Below, one piece after another: positions 54,101 through 64,000 of a stretch of DNA of 64,000 bases. Under the pieces are notes generated by a model that saw only the letters and a list, made by a program, of their open reading frames with translations, searched no databases and was not told where the DNA came from. Every line of letters starts with the position of its first letter. Position 1 is the stretch's first letter. Position numbers and translations under genes: made by a program. Source of the DNA: Hordeum vulgare subsp. vulgare (taxonomy: Eukaryota; Streptophyta; Magnoliopsida; Poales; Poaceae); assembly GCF_904849725.1 (NCBI RefSeq), contig NC_058519.1:184315703-184379702 (forward strand), read 5' to 3'.

Positions 54101-55210
54101 AATCGAAACTCGGGCAAGTATCATACTGATACACAAAGGGAATTGCATTCGGGATTGATTGAATTCTTGACATTGTGGTTCATCCAATGAAATCATTGTG
54201 GAACATGTGGGAACCAACATGGATATCCAGATTTCACTGTTGGTTATTGGTCGGAGAGATGTCTCGGTCATGTCTGCATGTCTCCCGAACCCGTAGGGTC
54301 TACACACTTAAGGTTCGATGACGCTAGAGTTGTAAAGGGAATGGTATGTGGTTACCGAAGGTTGTTCGGAGTCCCGGATGAGATCCCGGACGTCACGAGG
54401 AGCTTCGGAATGGTCCGGAGGTAAATATGATATATAGGAAGTCCTGTTTTGGTCACCGGAAAAGTTCCGGGCTCATCGGTAGTGTACCGGGAGTGTCGGG
54501 AGGGTGCCGGAGGACCCCCGGGAGGGGTGTGACGACCAAAGGAGCTCATGGGCTGTTAGAGGAGGTGGACCAGCCCTTTTTTGGCTGGCCTAGGCTTTCC
54601 CTAAAGGCCCATGCACATAGGGATAAAGGGATAAGGCAAAAAGGCTTAAAAGGAAAGGTAAAGAGTCCTTCCAAGGGAGTCCACCTCCTTTGTGGGAGGA
54701 AGACACCTCCCTAGCTTCGGCCGAACCCCTCCTCCTTGGAGAGGGGCCAAGGCAGCCCTCCCTCTCCTTCCCCCTATATATACTTGTGGTTTTGGGATTT
54801 TTGAGACACAATTATTCATCTCTCTCCCACGGCGCAGCCCTACCTCTCTTATTCCTCCTCCGCGGTGCTTGGCGAAGCCCTGCCGAAGAACCACATAGCT
54901 CCACCGTCACCACGGCGTCGTACTACCGGAGCTCTCCCTCAACTTTTCCTCTCTCCTTGCTGGATCAAGAAGGAGGAGACGTCACCGGGATGTATGTGTG
55001 TTGAACGTGGAGGCACCATCATTTGGTGCATAGATCGGAATCCACCGCGATTTGAATCGCTACAATACGACTCCATCAACCGCGTTCATAGTAACACTTC
55101 TGCTTAGCGATCTTCAAAGTATGCTCTACAACCTCTCTCGTTGCTGGTTTCTTCCTAGATAGATCCTTGCATGGCTTAGGAAAATTTTGAATTTACTACG
55201 ATCCCCAACA
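54101..55210 (+). repeat. C1 5' LTR, right part
   Basis: 1110 bp completing the LTR interrupted at 24911, ending ATCCCCAACA. A TATA box, TATATATAC, is at 54775-54783 after 'cttccccc', followed by a pyrimidine-rich leader. Open frames here are LTR sequence. Confidence 0.9.
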
Positions 55211-55224
55211 GTGGCATCCGAGCC
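55211..55224 (+). other. C1 primer-binding site
   Basis: GTGGCATCCGAGCC, a two-base variant of the tRNA-Met PBS TGGTATCAGAGCC, directly after the LTR. Confidence 0.8.
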
Positions 55225-56859
55225 AAGGTTCTATGCGTAGATTCTATGGACGAGTAGAACACAAAAGTTGTCGGCGCTGATTTTGTCAATTGCTTGTCGT
55301 TACTAGTCTTATATTGATTCAGCGGCATCGTGGGATGAAGTGGCTCGGACCAACTTTACATGTACTCTTACGTGAGACTGGTTCCACCGACTGACATGCA
55401 CTAGTTGCATAAGGTGGCTAGCGGGTGTCTTTCTCTCCCACGTTAGTCGGATCGGATTCGATGAAGAGTGTCCTTATGAAGGGTAAATAGCATTGGCATA
55501 TCAACGTTGTGTCTATCATGCAGGTGAGAAACATTCTTGCTAGAAACCCTAACCAGCCACGTAAAACTTGCAACAACAATTAGAGGACGTCTAACTTGTT
55601 TTTGGAGGGTATGCTATGTGATGTGATATGGCCAAAAGGATGTGATGTTACACATGTGATGTATGAGATTGATCATGTTCTTGTAATAGGATTCACGACT
55701 TGCATGTCGATGAGTATGACAACCGGCAGGAGCCATAGGAGTTGTCTCAATTTATTGTATGAGATGCAACGCCATGTTGATTACTTTACTTTATCGCTAA
55801 TGGTTACCTATAGTAGTAGAAGTAATAGTTGGTGTGACGACTCCATGGAGACACAGTGATGGAGATCATGACGATGGAGATCATGGTGTCATGCCGGTAA
55901 TGATGATGATCATGGTGCCCCGAAGATGGAGATCAAAGGAGCAAGATGATATTGGCCATATCATGTCACTATATGATTGCATGTGATGTTTATCATGTTT
56001 TTCATCTTATTGCTTAGAATGACGGTAACAAAGATAAGATGATCCCTCATTAAAATTTTGAGATATGTATTCCCCTAAGTGTGCACCGTTGCGAAGGATC
56101 GTTGTATCGAAGCACCACGTGATGATCGGGTGTGATAGATTCTAACATTCCATACAATGGGTGTAAGCCAGTTTACACACGTAGAACACTTAGGTTGACT
56201 CAACGAGCCTAGCATGTACAGACATGGCCTCGAATACGGGAGACCGAAATGTCGAACATGTGTTGTATGGTTGATACGATCAACATGGAGATGTTCACCA
56301 TTGATGACTAGTCCGTCTCACGTGATGATCGGACACGGGCTAGTCGACGTGGATCATGTATCACTTGGATGACTAGAGGGGTGTCTATCTGAGTGGGAGT
56401 TCATTAAATAATTTGATTAGATGAACTTAATTATCATGAACATAGTCAAAAGGTATTTGAAAATTATGTTATAACTTGTGCTATAGCTCTACGGGTTTTT
56501 TTATATGTTCCTAGAGAAAACTTAGTTGAAAGATAGAAGTAGCAATTATGCGAACTGGGTCCGTTAACTGAGGATTGTCCTCATTGCTGTGCAGAAGGCT
56601 TATGTCCTTAATGCACCACTCGTTGTGCGGAACCTCAAGTGTGGTCTGTGGATGTTGCGAACATCTGACATACACGTTTTTGATAACTACATGATAGGTC
56701 AATGCATATTTCTTAAACGACTTAGAATTGAGGAGCTAAACACATTTCGAACATCGCGGGACATGCAAGATGTTCCAAGAGATGAAATTAGGATTTCATG
56801 CTCATGTCCTTGTTGAAAGGTATGAGACCTCCGACAAGATTCTTTGTCTACAAAGTAAG
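55225..56859. other. C1 leader and decayed 5' internal region
   Basis: No intact gene. The first part is a long untranslated leader, as in BARE/Angela elements. A GATGATC-rich run lies near 55860-55920. The gag start is not recognisable; short open frames (55596-55859, 56589-56816) have no domain I can name. Confidence 0.5.
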
Positions 56860-57010
56860 GATAAAAACTCAATCGTTGAGCATGTGCTCAGATTGTCTGA
56901 GTACTACAAGTCACTTGAATCAAGTGGGAGTTAGTCTTCCAGATGAGATAGTGATGGTTCTCCAAAGTCACTGCCACCAAGCTACTAGAGCTTTGTGATG
57001 AAGTATAACA
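56860..57010 (+). pseudogene. C1 gag remnant
   Basis: The conceptual segments 'SIVEHVLRLSEYYKSLES' and 'LPDEIVMVLQS' match the conserved region of Copia gag in which a leucine-rich helix precedes 'VLxSLPPSY'-type sequence. One stop and a frameshift separate them. The rest of gag is too decayed to delimit. Confidence 0.6.
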
Positions 57011-57357
57011 TATCAGGGATGGATATGATGATCCTTGGGCTATTCGTGATGTTTGACACCGCGAAAGTAGAAATCGAAAAGGAGTATCAATTGTCGATAG
57101 TTTGTAAAACCGCTAGTTTCAACAAGGGCTAGGGCATGAAGGGATACTTCATTAAACGGCAAACCAGTTGCTGCTCTATGAAGAGATCCAAGGTTGAACC
57201 CAAACCCGATACTAAGTGCTTGTGTAATGAGGGGAACAATCACTGAAGGCGAACTACCCTAGATGCTTGGTAGATAAGAAGGTTGGCAAAGTCGACAAAA
57301 GTATATTGGATATACAAGATATTGATATGTACTTTACTAGTACTCCTAATAGCACCA

Positions 57358-57650
57358 GGGTATTAGATACCGGTTCGATTGCTAACTGTTAGTAACTCGA
57401 AATAAAAGCTACGGAATAAACGGAGACTAGCTGAAAGCGAGGTGACGATGTGTGTTGGAAGTGTTTCCAAGGTTGATGTGATCAAACATCGCACGCTCCC
57501 TCTACCATCGGGATTAGTGTTAAACCTAAATAATTGTTATTTGGTGTTTGCGTTGAACATAGACATGATTGGATTATGTTTATTGCAATACGGTTATTCA
57601 TTTAAAAGAATAATGGTCATTTTGTTTACTTGAATAATACCTTAAATGGT
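57358..57650 (+). pseudogene. C1 protease remnant
   Basis: 'VLDTGSIANC' (57361-57390) is the Copia protease active site with Asp-Thr-Gly. It is followed by frameshifted pieces including 'VDVIKHRTLPLPSGLVLNLN' and 'LLQYGYSFK'. Several stops are present. Confidence 0.65.
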
Positions 57651-57769
57651 CTTGCACCTAAAATGAACGGTTTATTGGATCTCGATTGCAGTGATACACA
57701 TGTTCATAGTATTGTTGCCAAAAGATACAAAGTAGTAATCATAGTACCACTTACTTGTGGTGCTGCTGC

Positions 57770-58734
57770 TTGAGTCATATTGGTATAAAATGCATGAAGG
57801 AGCCTCATGCTGATGGATCTTTGTACTCACTCATTTTTGAAACGTTTGAGATATGCAAACCATGCCTATTGGTATAAACGCATGAAGAAACTCCATGCGG
57901 ATGGATCGTTTGGACTCACTTGATTTTTGAATCACTTAAGACATGTGAATCATAACACATGGCTAAGATGACTAAATACCTCATTTTCCAGTGAGATGGA
58001 ACAAGAAACTAACTTGTTGGAAGTAATACATTTTGATGTATGCAGTCCAATGAGTGCTGAGGCACGCAGTGGATATCATTATGTTCTTACTTCACAAAAG
58101 ATTTGAGTACATACTAGTATATTTGCTTGATGAAACACAAGTATGAATTATTGAAAGGTTCAAGTAATTTCAGAGTGAAGTTGAAGATCATCGTGAAAAG
58201 AGGATAATATGTCTTCGATGTGATCGTGGAGGTAAGCATATATATCTGAGTTACGAGTTTGGTAAACATTTAAGACAATGTGAAAATTGTTTCACAACTC
58301 ATGCCACCTGGAACACCATAGTCTGATGGTGTGTCTGTATGTCATAGTCATGCCCTACTAGATATGGTGCATACTATGATGTCTCTTATCAAATTACCAC
58401 TATCGTTTATGGGTTAGGCATTAGAGACAACCACATTCACTTTAAACAGGGCACCACGTAATTCAGTTGAGATGACACTGTATGAACTATGGTTTGGAAA
58501 AACCTAAGCTGCCATTTCTTAAAAGTTTGGGGCTACGATGCTTATGTGAAAAAGTTTCAGGCTGATAAGCTCGAACCCAAAGAGGATAAATGCATCTTCA
58601 TAGGACACCCAAAACAGTTGGGTATAGCTCCTATCTTAGATCCGGAAACAAAAGTGTTTGTTTCTAGAAATGGGTCCTTTCTCGAGGAAAAGTTTCTCTT
58701 GAAAGAATTGAGTGGGAGTTTGGTGGAAACTTGA
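57770..58734 (+). pseudogene. C1 integrase remnant with internal duplication
   Basis: The pre-integrase segment around 'MKKLHADGSF' occurs twice, starting near 57781 and 57870 (about 89 bp apart), a local duplication. Later traces of the core are disrupted. From 58489 a clear integrase C-terminal part is open: 'VWGYDAYVKKFQADKLEPK', 'CIFIGHPKQ' and 'FVSRNGSFLEEKFL'. The D,D,E core is not readable. Confidence 0.65.
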
Positions 58735-59640
58735 TGAGGTTATTGAACCATCACTTCAACCAGTGTGTGTAGCAGGGCGCAGGAAGTTGTTCCTGTGGCG
58801 CCTACACCAATTGAAGTGGAAGCTGATGATAGTGATCATGAAGCTTCAGATCAAGTCACTACCAAACCTCGTAGGTCAACAAGGACGCGTACTACTCCAG
58901 AGTGGTACGGTAACCCTGTCTTGAAGGTCATGTTGTTGGACAACAATGAACCTACGAGCTATGGAGAAGCGATGGTGGGCCCGGATTCTGACAAATGACT
59001 AGAGGCCATGAAATCCGAGAGAGGATCCATGTATGAAAACAAAGTATAGACTTTGGAAGAACCACTTGATGGTCATAAGACTATTAACTACGAATGGGTC
59101 TTTAAAAGGAAGACAGGCGATAATGGTGAAAAGTCACCATTAAGAAAGCTCGACTTGTCACAAAGATTTTTCCGACAAAGTTTAAGGAGTTGACTACGAT
59201 AATGACAGAGATGTTGAAAGTCTGTTGGAATTATGTTAGTAGTTGTTGCATCATTTATGAAATCTTGCAGATAGGATGTCAAAATATTGTTTCCTCGGTG
59301 GTTTCATTGAGGAAAGGTTGTACGTTATACAACCAGAAGGTTTTGGCGATGCTAACAAGTATGCAAAGTTCCAGCAATCCTTCTAAGGACTGGAGCAAGC
59401 ATCTCAGAGTTGGAGTATACGCTTTGATGAGATGATCAAAGTTTTTGGATTTATACAAGGTTTATGAGAAACTTTTATTTCCAAAGAAGTGAGTGGGAGC
59501 ACTATAGAATTTCTGATGAATATATGTGGTTGACATATTGTTGATCAGAAATAATGTAGAATTTCTAGAAAGCATAAAGGGTTGTTTGAAAGGAGTTTTC
59601 AAAGGAAAACCTGGATAAAGCTACTTGAGAGTTGAGCATC
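58735..59640 (+). pseudogene. C1 reverse transcriptase remnant
   Basis: 58765-58998 is open and holds 'RRSTRTRTTPEWYGNPVLKV' and 'NNEPTSYGEAMVGPDSDK', the join to RT. After TGA and TAG codons the frame continues as 'ALKSERGS'-type sequence and 'NYEWVFKRKTGD'. A deletion follows, then 'WSIRFDEMIKVFGFI' (about 59395-59455). The Asp-Asp motif region near 59545 reads only 'DILLI'-like sequence out of frame. Non-functional. Confidence 0.65.
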
Positions 59641-59984
59641 TAGATCTATGAAGATACATCAAAGTGCTTAATAGAACTTTCAACGAAATGCATGCCTTGA
59701 CAGGTTTTGAAGGAGTTCAAAATAGATCAGCAAAGAAGGAGTTCTTGGCTGTGTTGTAAGGTGTAAATTTGAGTAGGACTCAAAGCCTGACCATGGCAGA
59801 AGAAAGAGAAAGGACGAAGGTCGTCCCCTATGCATTAGCCATAGGCTCTATAGTATGCCATGTGTGTACCGCACCTGAAGTGTGCCTTGCCATGAGTTAG
59901 TCAAGGGGTAAAAAAGTGATCCAAGATGGATCACTAGACAACAGTCAAAGTTATCCTTAGTAACTACTGGACTAAGGGATTTTT

Positions 59985-60300
59985 CTCGATTATGGAGGTG
60001 ATTAAAGAGTTCGTCGTAAAGGGTTACATCGATGCAAGCTTTGTAACTAATCCGGATGACTCTGAGTAGTAAACCAGATTTGTATAGTGGAGTAATCATT
60101 TGGAATGGTTCCAAATGGCGCGTAGTAGCATCTATAGGATGACGTAGAGATTTGTAAAGCACACACGGATCTGAAAGATTCAGACCTTTTGACTATAAAC
60201 CTCTCTCACATGCAAGACATGATCGAACCCCAGAACTGTATGGGTGTTAGATTCATTGCAATCACATAGTGATGTGAACTAGATTATTGACTCTAGTGCA
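59985..60300 (+). pseudogene. C1 RNase H remnant and 3' untranslated region
   Basis: 'GYIDASFVTNPDDSE' (about 60023-60067) matches the Copia RNase H start, with the first catalytic Asp. The remainder is out of frame, with only a weak trace of the following segment. Sequence then runs non-coding to the polypurine tract. Confidence 0.55.
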
Positions 60301-60486
60301 AGTGGGAGGCTGTTGGAAATATGCCCTAGAGGCAATAATAAATTGGTTATTATTATATTTCCTTGTTCATGATAATTGTCTATTATTCATGCTATAATTG
60401 TATAAACCAGAAACCGTAATACATGTGTGAATATATAGATCACAATGTGTCCCTAGTGAGCCTCTAGTTGAATAGCTCATTAATCG
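60301..60486 (+). repeat. C1 polypurine tract and truncated 3' LTR
   Basis: AGTGGGAGGC (60301-60310) is the polypurine tract. The LTR starts TGTTGGAAATATGCCC at 60311 and matches 24273-24450, ending at 60486 in 'ctcattaatcg'. About 1.57 kb of the LTR is missing here, displaced by the element that starts at 60487. Confidence 0.9.
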
Positions 60487-63400
60487 TGTCACATCCCTGA
60501 CACCTTAAGCAAGTTAGCTTTGTGCTCCTGTTTTCTTTGCATTGCATCTAGGAAATTTTCAACAAGAATATAGTAAGTGGTGAAGGAAAACTCAAAACCC
60601 TAGCCACTTCTTAAAATAAAGGAAATTTCAAACTACTTAACATCAATGAACCCAAAATGGCCTCAAGAAAAGTTCAACTTTTCTGATAATTCTTGGAAAC
60701 AAATAAGAAATGAAGAAAACCATTTTCTTGACACTTTTGGCATTTTAAATAAATGCAAAAAGCTACTGGTTTCAAGTTTAAAATTTGAAATCAGAAACTT
60801 TACGCTTTCAAAAATATTGAAAACTTTAGGAATGGTTGGAAATATTCCAACAAATATTCTGGGGTGTTCAACATAGTTTTTACAAACTATTTGGGAGCTG
60901 AAATAAATAGTAAATCAGTGTCAGTAATTAAAACAGAAACAAAACAGAACGAAAATGAGAAAAGTCTTACCTGTCGCTCACCTGGCCCGGCCCAGCTTCT
61001 TCCTGTCGTCTTCCTCCCCCGCCAGTGGGCAGCAGGAGGTGGCCGCCGCGTACTCCGGCGCGGCCACGCACCTGTGCGCCTGCCTGGCCGCCGCTCTGCG
61101 CTGGCACGCGAGGGGATAACCCTCCTGAGGCGTGCCCGAGCTCATCCTCTCCTCATTCTCCCCCTCTGCCTCGTTTCTTTCTACCGCCATTGGAGCCCGA
61201 GCAGAGCTCGATCTCGCCGTCATTCTAGCCTACCCTTCTCCCTCCTGAGCCGCGCAATAGGTCCGCCACAACTCCCTGAAGCTCTCTAGCCACGAGCCCG
61301 ACGCCGAGACGCAGTGAAACGATGAGACGCAGTCGTCTTCTTCCCCGGGTCCCCAAAGTTCGTCGCCGGTGTTCTTCCTCTCCAGGCTATCCCCGAGGAA
61401 GCTAGCGCCACCACTGCACTCCCTGTGAGCTTGCGCAGCTTTCCCCCAAGTTTCCCCCTTTGATCCCTTCCTCTAGCCATGATTTCACTGGAGCCCGACG
61501 AGATCCGCCGCGGGAGCTCGTCGCCGGTAGCCCTCCGATGATCAGCTCGTCCTTCTGAGGCCACCAGCAGCTTCAGGCCGTCGCGTAGATGCCGTAGGAG
61601 CTGAGTCCCGTGCGTATCTCCCTCTGTTTCGATGACCCCGATGACGCCCGAACTTTGGCCGCCGCCAAGCTTGTCGCCGGCGTCATCTCCGGCCAGATCA
61701 GCCTCGGCTAAGTGCAAAAATGAACCCGCGGGAGATGTGTCGTTCCTCTGGTGCTCTCCGCACAGAGTTTGGCCCCCTGTGCGCCGTTTCCGAGCCCCTC
61801 CGACGTACTGGTGGTCGCCGGAGGCTCCCCGCCGGCGAGGACGACCTTGCCGCCGATGGATCTGAGCTGGCCTGAGCCACTGACGCGTGGGGCCAGCCTC
61901 TGGGAGTTCAGGAATAATAAAAATAAAATCAAATAATTTAATAAGTCACTCACATGTGGGTCCAGTGAGATTAATTAGCTAATTAAGATTAATTCTAATT
62001 TAAAACTGACCTGAGACGCTGACCAGTGGGTCCCCCCTGTTAGGTTTGACCTGATCAGGTCAGTTGACCTGCTGATGTCAGGCTGACGCAATAAAGGGGT
62101 TTTCTAGTATAAAAATTTCAGAAATGTTTAAAACTTCTAAAATTCATAGAAATTAATCTGTAACTCCAATGAAAATAATTTATATATGAAAAAGTATCAG
62201 AAAAATTCAAGGAATCTGAATATGTCGTTTTCAAACATGTTTGAAAATGTTACAGAACCCAAACATGTAGATTAATGAATAAGTTAATTCTTATAAATAC
62301 TTTATAAATAGAATTTGGAAAATATTTAAATTTCACTATGAATGACATGATCAAACACTTTTCTAATTACAAACCAGCAACCTAACATGTCATCCCATGC
62401 ATGTTAACATCAAGTTGATCTGAGCATCAGGTCGAATCAATTAAAATGGTATCCGAGAATACCTCGTTTGAAGTGGTATTTGAACTTGATTCAAATCAAC
62501 TTCAAACCTAATACATGTTAGATATAATAATTTACCATCTTGCATTATCATGCCATGCTCATGCATCACCTTGATTGCATATGTTTGATATTGATTGTTG
62601 TCATTCCTTCCGGTAGGCTCCGCTCCCCCGGATTCCACCGAATATCCGTTTGACGGATATTGTCACTCCTCTGAGCAACAAGGCAAGCAACCATTTTGAT
62701 CATCCCGATAAATCCCATGTTCTTGCTCCTGCACTTACTTATTGCATTAGTATCAAATGCTTTAAATGCTTTTGCCATGTTAATTGAACCCACTTCCTTT
62801 GCATGACCTATCCTTGTCACAGTAAATAGTTGAACCCTGCAACCTAGCATACCTGGTAGTTGCTTGAGCCATGATGTGCCTTATCCTGCTATGCATGCTA
62901 CGCTTAGAGTTGTGTATGGTCTGTCACCTAGGAGATGAACAGAATTGTGAGAATGTGTTCGGTAAGCAAAGGTTGTGTGTCGAACCTGATTTGGTAAAGG
63001 TACCAGTGAAAGGCTGTGTAGGAGTACATGGCGGGTTGTTTCATTGGAACCGACCTTAGGAACTGAGTTCCGTGTATGTAATCCAAGACGAGATACTACC
63101 ACATGCTGGGCCCTGAAATATGACCCAGCTCGACTTATTAATCGCTTAGTACTCGGTCCAGGAGTTGCAAGTAGTTTCTGGTGTTTATAGTCATGCTGGA
63201 GGCCGTGCATGGTGCTGACCTGAGAGGTGGGCTGTGATGCGGTAGGCAGTGGCACGGTGTACCAAGTGGCACCCGGATGGTGGGCTTGGGAACCCTGCGC
63301 ACATCGTTTGAGGCCGTGACGGAAACCTCGGCCGGACTTCCGTATGGGTTACTCTCAGATAGGCGATAAACCTGGACTAGGTATTAGTGTGGTTAACGGT

Positions 63401-64000
63401 CATGGCCGGCTCCCTAGCTGGGCTTCCTCTTGAAGGTTGCCGAGGTGCATGACGTGCACATGGAGATAAGTGGCGAGAGCGTGTGTGACGAAGTACACCC
63501 CTGCAGGGTTATGATCTATTCGAATAGCCGCGTCCGCGGATATGGACTACTTGGAGACATATGTTGTTCATAGATAACTTAAATGGCTACTCATAAAATT
63601 GTCAAGATAAGCGTGAGTGTCATGGACGGCATTTCCATATGGAGACGGAATGATTCCATGATGGTGTATTGTTGTGGTGTTAGTGGACTCATGTGCGAGA
63701 AATCAAGTTGTCAAAATTATTTAAAAATGCAAGTTGTCTAGCCACGAGTCAAATGCTGGCTTTCCGCATGAAACCCCACCATACCTTGTTGATACATTGC
63801 ATGAGTAGTTAGTTATCCTAAAGTCTTGCTGAGTACCTCCGTACTCATGTTTGCTTAATAAATGTTGCAGAGGTTGCTAATGACCCTAATGGAGGGTTCT
63901 TCATAGACATCGACGACGACGAGTAGCCGGTGTCCCAGCTACGATCTGGCCCTAGGTGGGGTCTATAGTATAGTCACGCCATGTGCCTTCTAGTTGCACC
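60487..64000 (+). mobile_element. Unidentified element, possibly one very long LTR
   Basis: Starts TGTCACATCCCTGACACC exactly where the C1 LTR breaks, so it probably inserted there with AATCG (60482-60486) as target duplication; its right end is outside the window. It is AT-rich to 60960, GC-rich and UTR-like from 60965 to 61880, then AT-rich again, with no gag or pol motif over 3.5 kb. That fits a long-LTR, protein-poor retrotransposon (a LARD such as Sukkula is a guess) or a big Gypsy LTR. Open frames at 60864-61289, 61286-61717 and 62881-63255 have no recognised domain. Strand is taken from the TG start. Confidence 0.5.

Larger units (their letters stand above)
24273..60486 (+). mobile_element. 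C1: BARE/Angela-type Copia element, split by G2 and truncated
   Basis: The 5' LTR begins TGTTGGAAATATGCCC at 24273, is split by G2 after 24911, resumes at 54101 and ends at 55210, giving about 1.75 kb in total, the usual size for BARE/Angela LTRs. A PBS follows at 55211. The internal region (to 60310) is badly decayed, with recognisable Copia gag, protease, integrase, RT and RNase H traces. The 3' LTR restarts with the same 16 bases at 60311 but breaks off at 60486, where another element begins. It is the oldest identifiable host element on this side of the window. Confidence 0.92.

Noticed and set aside
60864..61289. GC-rich open frame of 141 codons as a host gene exon
   Set aside because: No recognised domain, GC-rich frames open on both strands, and it lies inside an apparent transposable element. 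Kept only as a finding.
1..64000. tRNA, rRNA or small MITE insertions
   Set aside because: No cloverleaf-like box A/B pair, rRNA core or short TA-flanked inverted-repeat element was found by eye; a tRNAscan and MITE search would be decisive.

Overview
The window is a block of plant intergenic DNA made almost entirely of nested LTR retrotransposons. I found no host gene I can support, and no rRNA, tRNA or CRISPR. BARE/Angela-type Copia LTRs (opening TGTTGGAAATATGCCC), a SIRE/Maximus-lineage Copia element with a third ORF, and several Tat-lineage Gypsy elements with dual RNase H and antisense genes point to a large-genome grass, most likely Triticeae (wheat, barley, rye or Aegilops). Family names are from memory of sequence style and were not searched.

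Layout. G1 (Tat-type Gypsy, minus strand) runs from before base 1 to 22430. It is split inside its integrase by G3 (Tat-type Gypsy, plus strand, 1486-15769, target duplication CAAAG). From 22431 to 24272 there are fragments of another LTR family. C1 (BARE/Angela-like Copia, plus strand) starts at 24273. Its 5' LTR is split by G2 (Tat-type Gypsy, minus strand, 24912-54095, duplication CCGAC). G2 carries two solo LTRs (25467-26973, AGGCC; 30580-32202, GTAGC) and one complete Copia element, C2 (SIRE/Maximus lineage, plus strand, 36147-48432, CCACC). C1 resumes at 54101, and its 3' LTR is cut at 60486. From 60487 to the end lies at least 3.5 kb of a sequence starting TGTCACATCC, possibly one very long LTR.

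How the parts relate. G1, G2 and G3 share a Tat-like order: LTR, PBS, gag, protease, RT, two RNase H-like domains, integrase, a long 3' region with an oppositely oriented, apparently intron-containing gene, then LTR. In G2 and G3 the antisense gene encodes a domain resembling the plant 'putative gypsy type transposon' family (Pfam Transposase_28) followed by coiled coil, and in both a TTTAAAT TATA-like box lies upstream. G1 keeps only the last bases of its antisense gene. C2 has gag-pol, then an internal TATA box, a possible leader exon and intron, and an ORF3. Arrays of the 13-bp palindrome GCGGTA-N-TACCGC lie upstream of both its LTR TATA box and its internal TATA box.

All elements are damaged by stops and frameshifts, many explicable as C-to-T or G-to-A changes. 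By eye, LTR divergence is largest in G2, intermediate in G3 and smallest in C2, which agrees with the nesting order. The most useful second-look items are the C2 internal promoter with its palindrome arrays, the two antisense genes with a matching promoter motif, and the stop codon shared by G1 and G2 at the same RT position.
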